Source of the DNA: Annona cherimola
Taxonomy: Eukaryota; Streptophyta; Magnoliopsida; Magnoliales; Annonaceae
Direction of reading: 5' to 3'
Length of the DNA stretch: 64,000 nucleotides
Assembly (NCBI GenBank): GCA_030490835.1
Contig: CM059971.1
Coordinates: forward strand, 69,768,224-69,832,223
The translations under genes were made by a program, and so were the position numbers. The notes under the pieces were generated by a model. It saw nothing but the letters and a program-made list of their open reading frames with translations. It did not search any database and was not told the origin of the DNA. Below are positions 36,241 to 48,425 of this stretch, piece by piece. Each line of letters opens with the position of its first letter. Within the stretch, counting starts at the first letter, position 1.

Positions 36241-39200
36241 TGAAATGAAGATTTTACTCAAGGTGAGGATTATGGGTGTTGATCATGTGCACCTTATTGT
36301 TAAGTAAGCATGTAACCATTTTTTTTAATGGTTTTTAAAAACTTATCCATTTATAAAATTCTTTTGAATACATATAATTATAATGCTAAAATTTATTTTC
36401 ATTAGAAACTTACATTTATAAAATTTGGATAAATGTTTGATATCAGTTAAGAGTGGATATGAAATTGTTAAAATTTGAAAATAAATACATAGGATATTAA
36501 ATTTTTCTAAATATTTGAGTTTCGGTGTATAAATATTTATTATTATTAGAGAGTGGATAGGAAACTGTTAAAATTTGAAAATAAGTACACAAGTATATAA
36601 AAGTTTACAAAATATTAAAAATTTGGCATCATAAATATATGCATATGTAAAAATGTTGTAAATGGTTCAGATTTAAAAAAAAAAATTTAAATATAAAAGC
36701 AACCAGTAACTTATGTAGCAACTAACAACTGGGTGCATATGATCAGTACTCGATGATAATACAGCTATATATAAAGTGAATAAATATAAAATAAACAAAA
36801 TAAAATTTCAAAACATAAACAGACAGCAATATCAAGAAGGCGAACATCTTGGCGATCAACTTTAGCAACATCAACTCCAAAAACCCTTTTAATTATTCCT
36901 TTAGTCTCGGATTGAATTACCTGCTTTTCTTTCGTATCTGTGTCAACGAGAGACTACGACTAAAAATCCTATGGAACTTCTGATCTAATGTTGCTTGTAT
37001 GGCATGACATAACATTAGACTTTTTAAGAGAATTCCCCAGCAACTTTGATTGATGTAATAGACAATGCATTAGCTGTTCAACGGTCGAAGATTAACACCC
37101 ATCTCTAATGGCCCATTCTTCATAGTCTAGCAAATGAAAAGCACCATCACTTTCGATTCTCTTTCTTTCCCAAGAATAATTGAATAGAAATCAGAAAAGA
37201 CCTGCCATCTTGCTTAAGATCAACACAAGTGATCAATTGCTCCTACATGAGGAGTACAGCTTTGAGATTTTTTATTTTATTTTAAAAGCACTGGTGGTAC
37301 ATTTGAAGATTTTAATTTTAGTTTTTTATTATTATTTTTTGATACTTTCTTAGATCAGTTTCTTTGTTGGTGTGGATGTCAAGAGGGTGGGGGGCAATGT
37401 TCAAGTGGATAGAAGGCAGGATGCTCAACAAGTCTTTGTTGATATGAGATGCAAGCACAGACAATGTCCCAACAGTCCATACCAGAAAAGGACCTAAATA
37501 CAATCAACAATACCATATCCATGAGACCACAAGACAGGCAGCTTGTGGCCTTGTCTTCTCTGACATGAATGCCCCTCTGGACCAGTTCCAAGACAGGGCC
37601 CTTTTCCCTACATTTATTAAATGGCGGTGGACCATCTAAATTTAAATGAATGTTCAATCTAAGCCATCTGAGCTGCATTGATGTTCAGTTTCTTTGTTTT
37701 TGTTTTCTGTTCCTTTTTATTTATTTATTTATTTTTTGGTGGGTGTTTCCAAATGCATGTTTGGTTATAAGCATATGGCTATCCTTCATTTGTTTCTGCA
37801 TTTTTTTTTTTCCTACCCCAATCTTCGATATTATTCACCAATATTTATATTTACGTTAAACTAAAAATACATATACTTTTGCTGTTGATCATTTTATTGC
37901 CTATATTACCTCTCATCTTCTACATTAATTAACTCACCTTATGCTCTCTATTTGAATGGAAATGTTGTGATTTCTTTCAACATTGATAAGGTACGTCAAC
38001 TATTTCTAACAACTTCAACAATCCTAGCTAATTTTTTCTCGGCATCAACCGTATTGTTAATCATTTCTTCTTCCAAAAACCTGTATCCCTACTAAATTTT
38101 TAATACAGGAAGTTTGTAATAGACTGCTTTTTAATATGCCATCTTTCAAATGCATGCCTTTTGTATATAGATTTCTGGCTAAATGTGATTTGTCTCTGAT
38201 TTTCTCTAAAGGGATTGTTGTCCTTAGAAAAGTTTTTTCATTGGTTAGAAAAAAGTTTTTACTAGAATGTTTTTGTGGGTAAATCAGTAACCTAAGGAGA
38301 AAATGGGTGAAATGGAGAGTCATGCATCCTTAAACTAAATACTCCCTCTGCAAATTGCAATGGCCTTAATCATTGGTAATCCTAACATCCCAAATTCATG
38401 AGTTGAAATCAAAATGGTTGAGATTAGGCCATCAGTGGAATAGAACCAAAGTGGGCAATGTTTTGGAGGATAGGGATCCATCCACTGCAATCACCATTAT
38501 TTTAGGAAAATGGTTGGTGATGCGCATGGTAGTGGAGCCCAAGGACATTTATCCAGTTGGGAGGAGATAGGTTTTGAACAGTGACAAGCATTACTAACAT
38601 CCCATCCCACCCCACCATCTATTTGTGTAGGATATAGATGTAAATGCTCCAGCTATAAGATTGAAACAGGAAAACAGGTCTGAGAATGACAGCTACTTAT
38701 TACCTATTACACAACCCACTATTTTAGTTGACAGAAACTGCTTCCACCGTTCAATTGAGTTGCAACACCACTGCCCTTGTGGGCCTCACTCGGGTGGTCC
38801 ACCTGCAGTGGCAGCGATCAGGGCAATCCAGTCCAACCAACCGATCAGTTGAATGAGGATCCTTAAATCACCTTATGCTCAAATTAGATTTAGAAAAAAC
38901 ACCTTTTTGGGGCTGTCTGATTGCTCGAATTTTTTGCTATGGCCCACTCTCGAGATGGTCTAGAAAACTGATGGCCCTGATCATTGTGCATATGGGGGCA
39001 AAAAATGAACTGGATGGGCAGAATGGCCTGTAGAAATTTGAAGAGACCAACTGCATGATTTATGGAGAAGAAACATGTCTGACAGTGACATGCAGATCTT
39101 CTACCAGATGATTAAAAGAGAAGAAAAATGACATGCATTTTTGAATTAAATTCCTCCTTACAGTTGGAAACCATGTAGAATTCCCTTACCATGGTTGGTG

Positions 39201-41300
39201 GAATCAATGATTCTTCACACTGTGTCATCCCCCAACAAATATCACCAACCAAATCACTAAGTATCTCAGGATCGTTGAAGCAGGGAAGCAATCCAGACCA
39301 TTCATTATTGGTTCTTTTTTAAACCTTCATTTGGGAATTAGAAAGAGGAGATGAAAAAGAAGATGAGAAAAAATAAAATAGATAAGCTTGTTGGACAGGA
39401 AGATATGAAAAGAGTACTTAAAACTAATTTCGGGATTTCTGGGATTTTGATGTCCATTGATTTAACATTATTGGGTGTTTAGAATTACAATCCTCATAAT
39501 CAAAGATGATCCAATTTTTCATGAAATCAAAGGCAAAGGAAGATGCTTTATATGCATGCCTTGGTGGACTATGATACAATCATTCTTCCCAAGCTAAAGC
39601 AATGCTTGTGGAGGTGAAAGAACGATGTCTACTGATAGAAACAGTGACAGGCTGGCTAAATGGACCAGGTAGCTATCATTAAGAACAATCCATCTCTCCT
39701 AACTGTTTCTTTTCTCTTTTTCTTTCCTTTTCTGGGTGGGCCTTTCCTTCCAGCATCAGCGATTTACTATCAATCATGCATTTGGAGTTGTTCTTGTTGC
39801 ATCCAGGAGCCGAAAATTTCGGAGGAAATCAGGCAGGGTGCCACCAACTTCCCAAATCTCCTCTTTTTTTTCACTAACCACGTTGAAAATCTGAATGATT
39901 GGACCATACCCAGGTAAGTGCTGCATCCATTAGGCTTGTTGGCATGATGAAATGGGGAAGACAAAACAATTGCTATCGATGATTATCCGAATCCAAGGAA
40001 TGGGAAATGATAGTGATGGAAGCCTTTCTGGCATTTCGATCATCCCTCTAATCTTCTTGACAACAAAAAGGCGATCGTGTTTCTGTATTTTTATAACCTG
40101 AACACATGATTGATTAAGACGTTGATTAGCTCATCGTTGATACTTCAGTAATGGAAGAGCTATTGTTTGATTACAGATCATTCTCTTCAGATGGTTATGT
40201 GTAATAACTCCAGAATTAGTGCCTTTTGTGAGAATCTTTGGTGGGACAGCAAAATCATCAGGCGGGCCATCTAATCACGTGCCCCTCCATCAAATCAGGC
40301 CCTTAATTAGTTTTAATTTCTCTCTCATCTCCATACATGTATACTCTAGAAAATTAGGTGGCTACAGAAATCTGTATTTTCCAATGCATCATCCTTCTCC
40401 GTCTCGTTTCTGAGAAAACTTTCCACAGATGGTTATTGAGGCCAGGAAAAGAATCATGTTGTGGCCCACCTGGGTAACTTGATGCAGTTCTTCTCTCTGC
40501 AGAAGGGCCTACTGCGCCAGCATCTTGCACTACAAAGTAACAGGATCTGATCAGGAATACGGCAGGGCATCATGGGCAAGGGATATCAAGGTGTTGGTTG
40601 GAGCTTGTGAAAGTACATGGAAAGAGAAAATAAATAAACAAATTTTAAAAAATAAGAAAAAATCATCCTACTGCGAAGTTGGGAGTTGACTACAGCTCAA
40701 TGCCTACAGCATCCAGTAATAAGGGCTTGTAGAAAGGCATCTAATCATCTCTTTGTGGACTTGAGGCAGGAGTGGGGTCCCATTAACAGCTGTTTACAAG
40801 TAACTACAACCAGGATTCCCACAAGTCAAGCAAGTTGATGAAAGCTACTGGCAATTTCCTCTTAAGAAAATGTGCAGAGGCACACGCCCCCCCGCTACCC
40901 CCCACAAGCGTATGTGCAATCCAGGCTGACCATAAGGCGAGGCCACGCATGCTGGCTGTTGCTTTCGAGGCCAGCTGATGAGCATGACAAATTAATCAGC
41001 TCCTGGAAAATGATCCATCAGCTGCCTGCTGCCTGCTGTGGGCATCTACCAGCCTTCACATCTTTGGCACATCAGCACTGGAGGGGGTTGTTGCAGTTGT
41101 ACGAGACACTCTAACAACTTACAGCTATACAGCTATATATAGAAAGAGATTGACGTGAAAGTTCCAGGCACAAGCACCATCAAATCATATTTCAAATGAA
41201 TTGATTATAGTAATAAAATCTAATGACAACATCCTGAATTACAATGCCAACATAATTGAATTTCAGAATTCAAGGGGTGCCATGTTACATCTTACATGCG
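36241..41300. other. Intergenic region downstream of the bHLH gene
   Basis: No reading frame shows a recognisable domain. From about 36850 the base composition is more balanced and free of the MITE families that fill the rest of the window. One minus-strand frame (37379-37678, 99 aa) has no known motif. Candidate non-coding transcripts cannot be judged by eye. Confidence 0.4.
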
Positions 41301-41709
41301 GTGTTTGTTCTTCTCACCACAGGATGAAATTAGATTAGGATTTTACAATGGATGCTTCTTAATCTGTAAGGGCGCTCCGGAAAGAATCTTCTGATGAGGA
41401 GAGCGAAAAAACAGAAAAAAAAAGGAAAATGAAACTTCCATCTGATGGCTCGAAAGACTGACTACATTTTGGCCCGTATTCGAACCACTTCACTTCTCTT
41501 TATGTACAAAGGCCTGTCATTACAAGAATGAATGCATTTGCGTGGCAAGTTGCAGATTTGCTCAAGCTGCTGAATCTGTGGTTGATGCTGATTACAGCTC
41601 GACTTTCATATTGGATGTTGGAAATGAACCTGCAGCAGATGATCAGTCAGTTAAACATCCAAGCTGCATTTACATGTACCAAAAACAGTAATTCAAACAT
41701 CGAGCTCAA
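41301..41709 (-). other. Probable 3' UTR of the bHLH gene
   Basis: It follows the stop codon at 41710-41712 on the minus strand and keeps gene-like composition for about 0.4 kb. No clear poly(A) signal could be fixed. Confidence 0.35.
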
Positions 41710-44196
41710 TCAGCAGCTGTGTTTGTTCCTACCATGGAAACCTTGTGGTGGGAATGCCATCTCCTGATTCTGGCCAAACCCCATTTGGACAACACTTTGA
41801 AGGTCATCATCCCAGACATTTGCAAGCTGGAAAGATAGAATACATGAAATTGCTCATAATTCTCGCAAAAAGCAGGAAGCTATGTTGTAGAAACACAATC
41901 CATGATTGAATGAATGGATAGGGCAGAACTACCTGAGAAGAAACATCCCCAAATCCATTGCTGGCTGGAAAATGCATGCTTATAGCCCGTTGGATGGAAT
42001 GATCCAATGGATTTATGCTGCAGTGGGGATCCAATGGCCCATTTGGCACAACGTTTGGGAGAGATTGGTTCCCAAAAGAAAATGATGATGCCGATGAATT
42101 AAATGGATGAGGCATTGTTGGTGGCAAAGGTCCGTGAGAATGAAGAACCTGAATCCAAGAGCAAAATGATCTCAGCCAAAAGACAGAGCATGGTTTAATA
42201 AGGAATCAAGGATCTTGCAGAATTGCTTATCACAAACAAGTTTTTTCTGTGGTGAGAAATATGACAATTTCTGGTCTGGTTGGTTTGTGTTGTACTCTAA
42301 AGTTGGTGGACCTAGCGCAATTTGCAGAAACACCCAAATGCAGCCCTCATATGTTGCTCTCAATCGTTTTCAACTTACATCCTTGGAGAGGAGATTCTCC
42401 ATGTCAATATCCAGCCTCGGATTCACAGTGGCCAACTTCATTGAGAGAAACTGAAGCAGAGAACAGAAAATTTCAGCATCTTCGAAATCCAACAATCACG
42501 TAACCAATTTACCTCTAGAAATGCAGACAGACATACGAGCTTACCTCAACCTGGCGCTGCAATGACTGTACATAGTTTATGATCTCGTCGAGCATAACAG
42601 CTTTTCCAGTCACCTGAAATCAGAATTCATAGGAATTCAAGCCTAAAAAAATTGGATTTTCATAGAATGCTGACAAAATGAGTTTGTTTTTCATTTTTTG
42701 TGTCATTACCTTATTGCAACCGGGCACGAGATCTTGGAGGAACTTCATCCTTTCGCTGATCTTCTCTCTTCTAACCTGTATGGGCAAGTAAAAAATGTCA
42801 TTGTTAGCACCAAATCATTGAAGAATTGGCTGCTTGGAAGATCAAAATTCACTGTTCTCACCCTCTCAGCAAGGCTATGGCTGTCTGTAGCTTGACCTCT
42901 CCTTGCTCTGACATGAATGTAGTCTTTTGGAGGCTCCGGAGCCTTCACATTGCTCTCTTTCTCTTTCTTCTTATCATTATCCTCCGGCCCACTGCTAGTC
43001 TGTTCTGTCTTTGGCTTCGCACTGCTCTTCCCAGCAGCTTCCCCTGCTTTGCACCTCTTCGAGCTCGAGTCCTCACCTTCTGGCACCTGCAACCAGCGGA
43101 AATTCAGAATTTTGAAGCCCCAGTAAGCAAATTACCAGAATTCGTTTTGGAATTTTAAATCTAGGAAACACCCGACAAGCGAATTAAGATTTTCATGTGG
43201 TAAATTGAAAGAACAGAACATCCTTTTGCAAACCTTGGTATCTTTCTGTGAAGGAGTCGGAAGCTCCTTTGGTTTGCTGCTCTTCGGAGCTGCTTTCCTC
43301 TTTCTGCCATTCATGTCGTTCTGGCGTCTCGCCTCTCCACCAGCAGTCTGATGGGAACTAGATGATTCTTCCCTCGAATTTCCAAATTCCCCATTGTCAG
43401 GGGTGGAAGAGCGAGAGAATTGGTTGAGCTTTCTGTCAGAGGCAGAAGCAGAGCGCATCTCTACCTCCAACCCCTCCTGCAGTGCAGTCTCCTTATTCTC
43501 CGGCACACCCACCTCAGATCCAACCTTGAGAGATTGGCTGCTCGAGACCCTCGAAAGCTTGCCACTTTCCATCCTCTGCAGCGATGGTCGGTAAGGCAAT
43601 TCAGCTTCGTGGAGGCCCACGAATTGGACATAATTCCCATTGCTGAAGCAGGAGAACTTGGCTGCTCGCTCCGCAAAGCCGGGGTCTGCAGCCAGCGGAG
43701 CGAGACTTGGGTGGCCTGCCATTGATGCCGAGGAGGCGTGAGGATTGCCTCTGGCCTTCTGATCCATCAGGGAGAGGTTGAATTTGGGCGGGGAATTCAG
43801 GGGTGTGCTGTAGCAGGAGGTGTTTGTGCTGGTGTTTCCTCCAATGAAGGTCGCCTGGCCAGCGCTAGGCATCATTGGAGACCGCGGGGAGATCTCACCA
43901 GAGTTGCAGATGCTCCCCAACCGCCCAATGAGCTCCCTGATGACGATGCTATCCGCAGGGACAGCTGCATTCGACGCTGCCGGAGACGAGGCCATGGAGC
44001 TGAGGGCGGACTCGAAGGGAACGCTCTGATCAGTGGAATTCTCCAAATTGAGGTTGAGAAAGCACACAGGCAGCTGCTCCGGTGAGCAATTCAGCTCTCC
44101 GAGCTGAAGCTCGATGCCCGCGCCAGAAGAGGAATGCTGCCAGTAGTTTGGAGGAGGTGGGCTGCCAGCATTCACGGAAAGCTTGTCTTTTTCCAT
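41710..44196 (-). CDS. bHLH transcription factor, bHLH62/49/78-like, seven exons
   Basis: Exons from 5' to 3' on the minus strand are 44196-43234, 43086-42862, 42775-42710, 42613-42545, 42450-42379, 42148-41933 and 41826-41710. All join in phase 0 at GT-AG borders and give 575 aa. The basic region and helix-loop-helix span about residues 383-440. 'HSLAERVRR' carries His 391, Glu 395 and Arg 399, the E-box/G-box (CANNTG, CACGTG) contact set, followed by '[19 protein letters not shown]' and '[17 protein letters not shown]' for dimerisation. The exon pattern over the domain (22, 23 and 24 codons) is the one typical of this subfamily, which includes Arabidopsis bHLH62, 49, 78 and the CIB factors. 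N-terminal family motifs '[15 protein letters not shown]' and 'IRELIGRLG' are present. Lys/Arg-rich '[14 protein letters not shown]' near residues 295-308 may act as a nuclear signal. No break is seen. The exact orthologue is not assigned. Confidence 0.95.
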
Positions 44197-44640
44197 TTGA
44201 GTTACTTTTGGGAAAGCAGAGTAATTCAGCGTAGAGGGGAAGTGGGAGGAGTTGGTAATTGAAGGAAATGAGGAAGACCCAAACGAGAATCTGCGGATAT
44301 GAGTTGGGGAAAGGTGGGGATTGAACGAAAAAAGCGAAGATTCTGCGGTGGAAAGAAAGAAATTTGGATTTGGGGGTGGGAAGTAAGAAGCAGCAGAAGA
44401 AAAGGTTGCAGATTTTGGGGAGGGAGAGAGACACCGAGGGAGAGATGGGTTTTGCGAGTAAAGAAGGGAAAGGGGATGGAAACAAGGAAAGGCGAGACAT
44501 TTAAAGAGAAATTTGGGGGAGGGGGGCAGACTGGAGAGGAGAGAAAAGGGTGAATAGAAAAAGCATTTCTGTTTTGACCTTTCTTGCTTGTGTAAAAGTT
44601 ACTCAGAAAGAAAGATGGAAATAATTCCTTCAATAAATAT
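44197..44640 (-). promoter_or_regulatory. 5' leader and proximal promoter of the bHLH gene
   Basis: On the minus strand this stretch is strongly pyrimidine-rich (CTTTCTC-type runs, 'ccctttcttctctcc' region), a common feature of plant leaders. Long frames on either strand here (for example 44226-44633 minus) are composition artefacts. No certain TATA box was placed. Confidence 0.35.
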
Positions 44641-47563
44641 CAATAACAATTAGCAATAAATTTCTCAAGAAGTCATGTGAATAAATATTACATCATCCAG
44701 TTCATAGTTACAGGCTTACTACCTTTTACACGCCTATTTAATCCTGACTTCATGTGTTGCAATATTGGGCCTGTTTTGGATGATACCATTGGATGGAATG
44801 AGCATGCAATGCTTTCTCATTTTTAAAATATTTTTTAATATTCCCTTACATAACAATACAATCCTATTTTTTTTAATACTGCCAATATTAATTTTCCTTT
44901 ACTTACGTACGACCACCTCTCATTTAATCTCCTGATCCCATCTAATTGAGTCGTCCAATACTGGCCGAATTTAGCAAGGCTGCTGCATTTTTACTTTTTT
45001 TTTTCCAAAAAAAAATAAAATTGTTTCATACTTTGTTGAGGTGGCAGGGTAAGAAATCAAAAAATGTGGGGCGGAGAGCTGAAGAGATGGCGGGCCTTGG
45101 ACGTCAACCCAAGCTGTGTTCCCCCCTTCCCCTCTGCAAAAGGGCCATTTGTAATTTTGAGTGGGCCATGAAACTGAGATTGACAGGTGCTATTTTACTT
45201 GTACGAGTAATATATAAATAAATTTTTTATATGCATACGTATGTGTGCTCACAAAAATACAAGCCATCAAAATCGATGGACCCATTTTTGGGTGGTCAAT
45301 TTCTGCTCCCATCAGATGATGGTGACCTGTTGATTTTAATCTTGGGGATATTTTCACCATTTACGGATTATATTTAGCCGTTCTGAGGGTGCTTTTTCCT
45401 TTTCCTTTTATTTTAATATTCTTTATATTTTCTACTCAGCTTAAGAACATATTTCGATTTTAGCTCTGTGGGCGTAAATCTAACGTATAGTAGCATGCCG
45501 GCTCTTTTGCTTTTTTTCTTTTTCTTTTTTAAAAATGTTAATCCAAGATTAAAAACATTGGACTAAATTATGAGAAAACGAATGGTAATAGGAATCAACA
45601 CAAAATAGTTAATGAGGAGAAAAAGGTGAATACGCTTGAGTTGGTGGATAAAAAATGATATCGAAATGGTAATAGGAATAGGTGTAAATTAAAAGTGAAT
45701 ATAATTGTCCATATTGGTAATAGATCCATACAAGTTTTGAAAGTTTTCCGCGTGTGACCTGTAACGTCGGACACATGAAGCAGCGATCTCAAATCACAAT
45801 ACTAATTTCGTCTGCGTTCAAAATTCATGCTTTTGACCATGTTAAAAGCCAATCCCACGTGGTTCTTTCGAAAAGTCAAAATTTCCCTTACAAACTTTAA
45901 AAAATGAGTATTTTGAACACCTTACTGTGAGATTTCATCCTATATGCTTGACTTTCAAAATTTGAAAACAGTGAGAATCTTTTAAAATAAATTTTAAAAA
46001 ATATGTCAAACTCAAAAATAAACATACATTTTCACCATTTGGATAATTAAGTGGTTAACACGACTAAATATAAAATGTGTGTAAGTTGAAAGCTCAAGAT
46101 TCAAGGTTGGGTTGAGACATTTGTTCCATTTATCCCATTTATCTGTCCCTTGCAATATATCAAAGTCATTTGCTTGGTTACCCACATAATAGTAATAACA
46201 ATATATACATATATTTAGAAATTTAACTAGGTCGGTTTTAAATCACTAAAAAGGTGAAAAAATATCTCTCGTTTTCCAACCAACATGTGGACATAGGTAT
46301 AACTATCATACAATTTCAACCGTAAAAAAAAAATCATAATGAAACGAATTTGTGATATAAATATTTTATTGAACAAAAACTAAAAGGATTTTGAATCTCT
46401 ATTGCATTTTAATACTATAAAATATATTTCTAAAATAAATTTTACCCAATGTTAATTAGTAACGCATGATAAAAAAATTTCTATCAGTAAATAGCTCAAT
46501 TTTAAAATTACTTTCATATGTTCCTTTGGATAATTTTTCACACTTAAAAGCACTTCTAAAACCTAAGTTAAATATAACATTGTTAATAAAATCATTTCTC
46601 AAAGGACATTCTCCATCATTTAATGATTTTTGTTATAACACTTTTTATAAAATCTACATTTGTAACTATGCTTCTCTTAGCTGCAAAAATTTAATGGCAA
46701 TTCTAAACGAGGCCTTCGTCTTTACTCCATCGGTCTCATTGCATTGATTTGCCATTTCAAAATTACTAATGTTTTAATATTTGTAGTAAGTGACTGAGTA
46801 TTGCTGTTGCTGCCCACATGTTTTTGTCCCTTCTCTTTCCTTCTTGGATTCTTTGTTAAATCAACTCCTCTCCTCTCATTTGTTATTTTCTTATCTTTTC
46901 ATGTTTCTTTATTTGTTTTCCCATACTATCGGTATAGTAAAACAGATGGTTGGCACCTTCCAACATGGTCCCCTCCCCTCCTCTCCACGCCCCCCCCCTT
47001 TCCCCCACCACACACCCACACAACAGATTTATTGCAAGTTCATGGACTACCCATGATGGGACAATCAATTCAACGGCCAAGATGGATTTTTTTTTAATTA
47101 TATGTTGGTGCCACATCTTAACTTGTTATATATTCTATATGAATGGCTTATTTTTGGAAAGGTCCATCATAGTGTACCCAGTTGCACAGTCAAAAGTTAA
47201 TAACAAAAAAAATAAAATAAAAATCAATAACATGCATCAAATACAATAATTTTACATTACCGTATAAAAAAATTGATTTATCTTCATTTCCTAATCCAGG
47301 GTTCATAATCTATGTTTGTAGGCTTCCTGGATGCACCTTTCCTTTATTCAAGAATTTCCATATCCGGCCATCACCAAAATTAATTAGCATATCAACAATT
47401 TATGGGCGGCTTATTATTATTTTTTATTTCCTGCATATGATATTACAAGTAGGGGCTGTTTATTGCATATACATAGTATGCGCAACACACGTCAATTGTG
47501 AAAAAAAAGCGCACATGCAGCTAATTATAAAATAATTTTTGGTCGCATAAACAATTTTTACTA
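44641..47563. other. AT-rich intergenic DNA upstream of the bHLH gene
   Basis: No gene is supported. Patches of balanced composition occur at about 45050-45180 and 46930-47070, the latter C-rich ('ccacgcccccccc'). No RNA gene or intact transposon was recognised. Confidence 0.4.
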
Positions 47564-47564
47564 T

Positions 47565-47836
47565 GGGGGTGTTTGTTAACTTCAAAATTTTTTCAAACTA
47601 AAATTTTCACCTTTCACACTTATTATATTTTTAAAATTATTTCTTAACTTCTTCCCATACAATGAACATACTTTTTAATTATTTATATACAATTATCTAT
47701 ATATCTAACTTATCTATTTTAACTTTATTTTCTTTATTTCTTATTATTACCCTTATCATACACTTCATTTTCTTTTATTTCAAAAACTTTACACTAATAA
47801 CTTTTCAAAAAAGTTTTATTACTTCCCAAATACATC
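47565..47836 (+). mobile_element. Tourist-like MITE, family B, diverged copy
   Basis: Starts 'gggggtgtttgttaac' and ends '...cccaaatacatc'. Internal order matches the family: 'ttcaaactaaaattttcac', 'acaattatctatatatctaa', 'cttatctattttaacttta' and 'aaaaaagttttatta'. Diverged relative to the 51 kb copy. Duplication unclear. Confidence 0.6.
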
Positions 47837-48244
47837 ATGCATTTAAACATCTGTCACAATGCAAATGTAGTAATATGACAACTAAATATTAGTTGTGTAG
47901 CTAGCTTCCGGGGGGGGCGCTATAATATGGAGATGGTGAGTGCAATGAGAGGCGAAATTTTTATACTTATGAGACATTTGAGTGAAGAAATTTGTTACGA
48001 GTGCATAGGGCAATGACATGCAAAAATTTGAACTTGATCAATCAAAAAATGTGAATAATGAAAAGTTGAGCAACATGCATATAATGAAATAGAGACAAGT
48101 AAAATAAAAAAAAATGCATATCGGCACTAGTCTTTTTGACTTCTAATGGAAACAGTTTATGATCTTCTTAAGAGTTAACCTTTGGGGTTGATAAGACGAA
48201 TAAGTATCCTATACAATCTACTTAAAAACTAGTGATTAGCCATT

Positions 48245-48425
48245 AAACTTTTGGCTTGGTGGTACTGGTCATGCCTCTTGGGTTGGATGACTAGTGTTTG
48301 ATCCACAACAATAGCAAAAATATTGTGGTGGCAGCAGTCTCTCCAAGTCTCATGGGAGTGTTCACTGTATAGATAAAATTAATCTCGTGGGAGTATTCAT
48401 TATATAGATAAAATTAAAAGTATGT
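48245..48425 (+). mobile_element. Candidate tRNA-derived SINE
   Basis: A box-A-like 'tggcttggtggtactgg' (48252-48268) is followed about 25 bp later by a box-B-like 'agtgtttgatcc' (48293-48304). That is roughly the internal Pol III promoter arrangement of tRNA-derived SINEs. The tail holds a 38-bp direct repeat ('tctc..gggagt.ttca', then 'tatagataaaattaa', twice at about 48345-48415). I do not recognise the family and the ends are not certain. A chance match is possible. Confidence 0.4.

Noticed and set aside
36241..41300. Hidden protein gene in the quiet 5 kb below the bHLH gene
   Set aside because: No frame on either strand carries a recognisable motif or a chain of plausible exons.
43394..44085. 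Plus-strand frames of 66-115 aa
   Set aside because: Shadows of bHLH exon 1 on the opposite strand.
44226..44633. 135-aa and 156-aa minus-strand frames upstream of the bHLH start
   Set aside because: Pyrimidine-rich leader giving Phe/Leu/Pro/Ser-rich text. No domain and not in frame with the bHLH protein.
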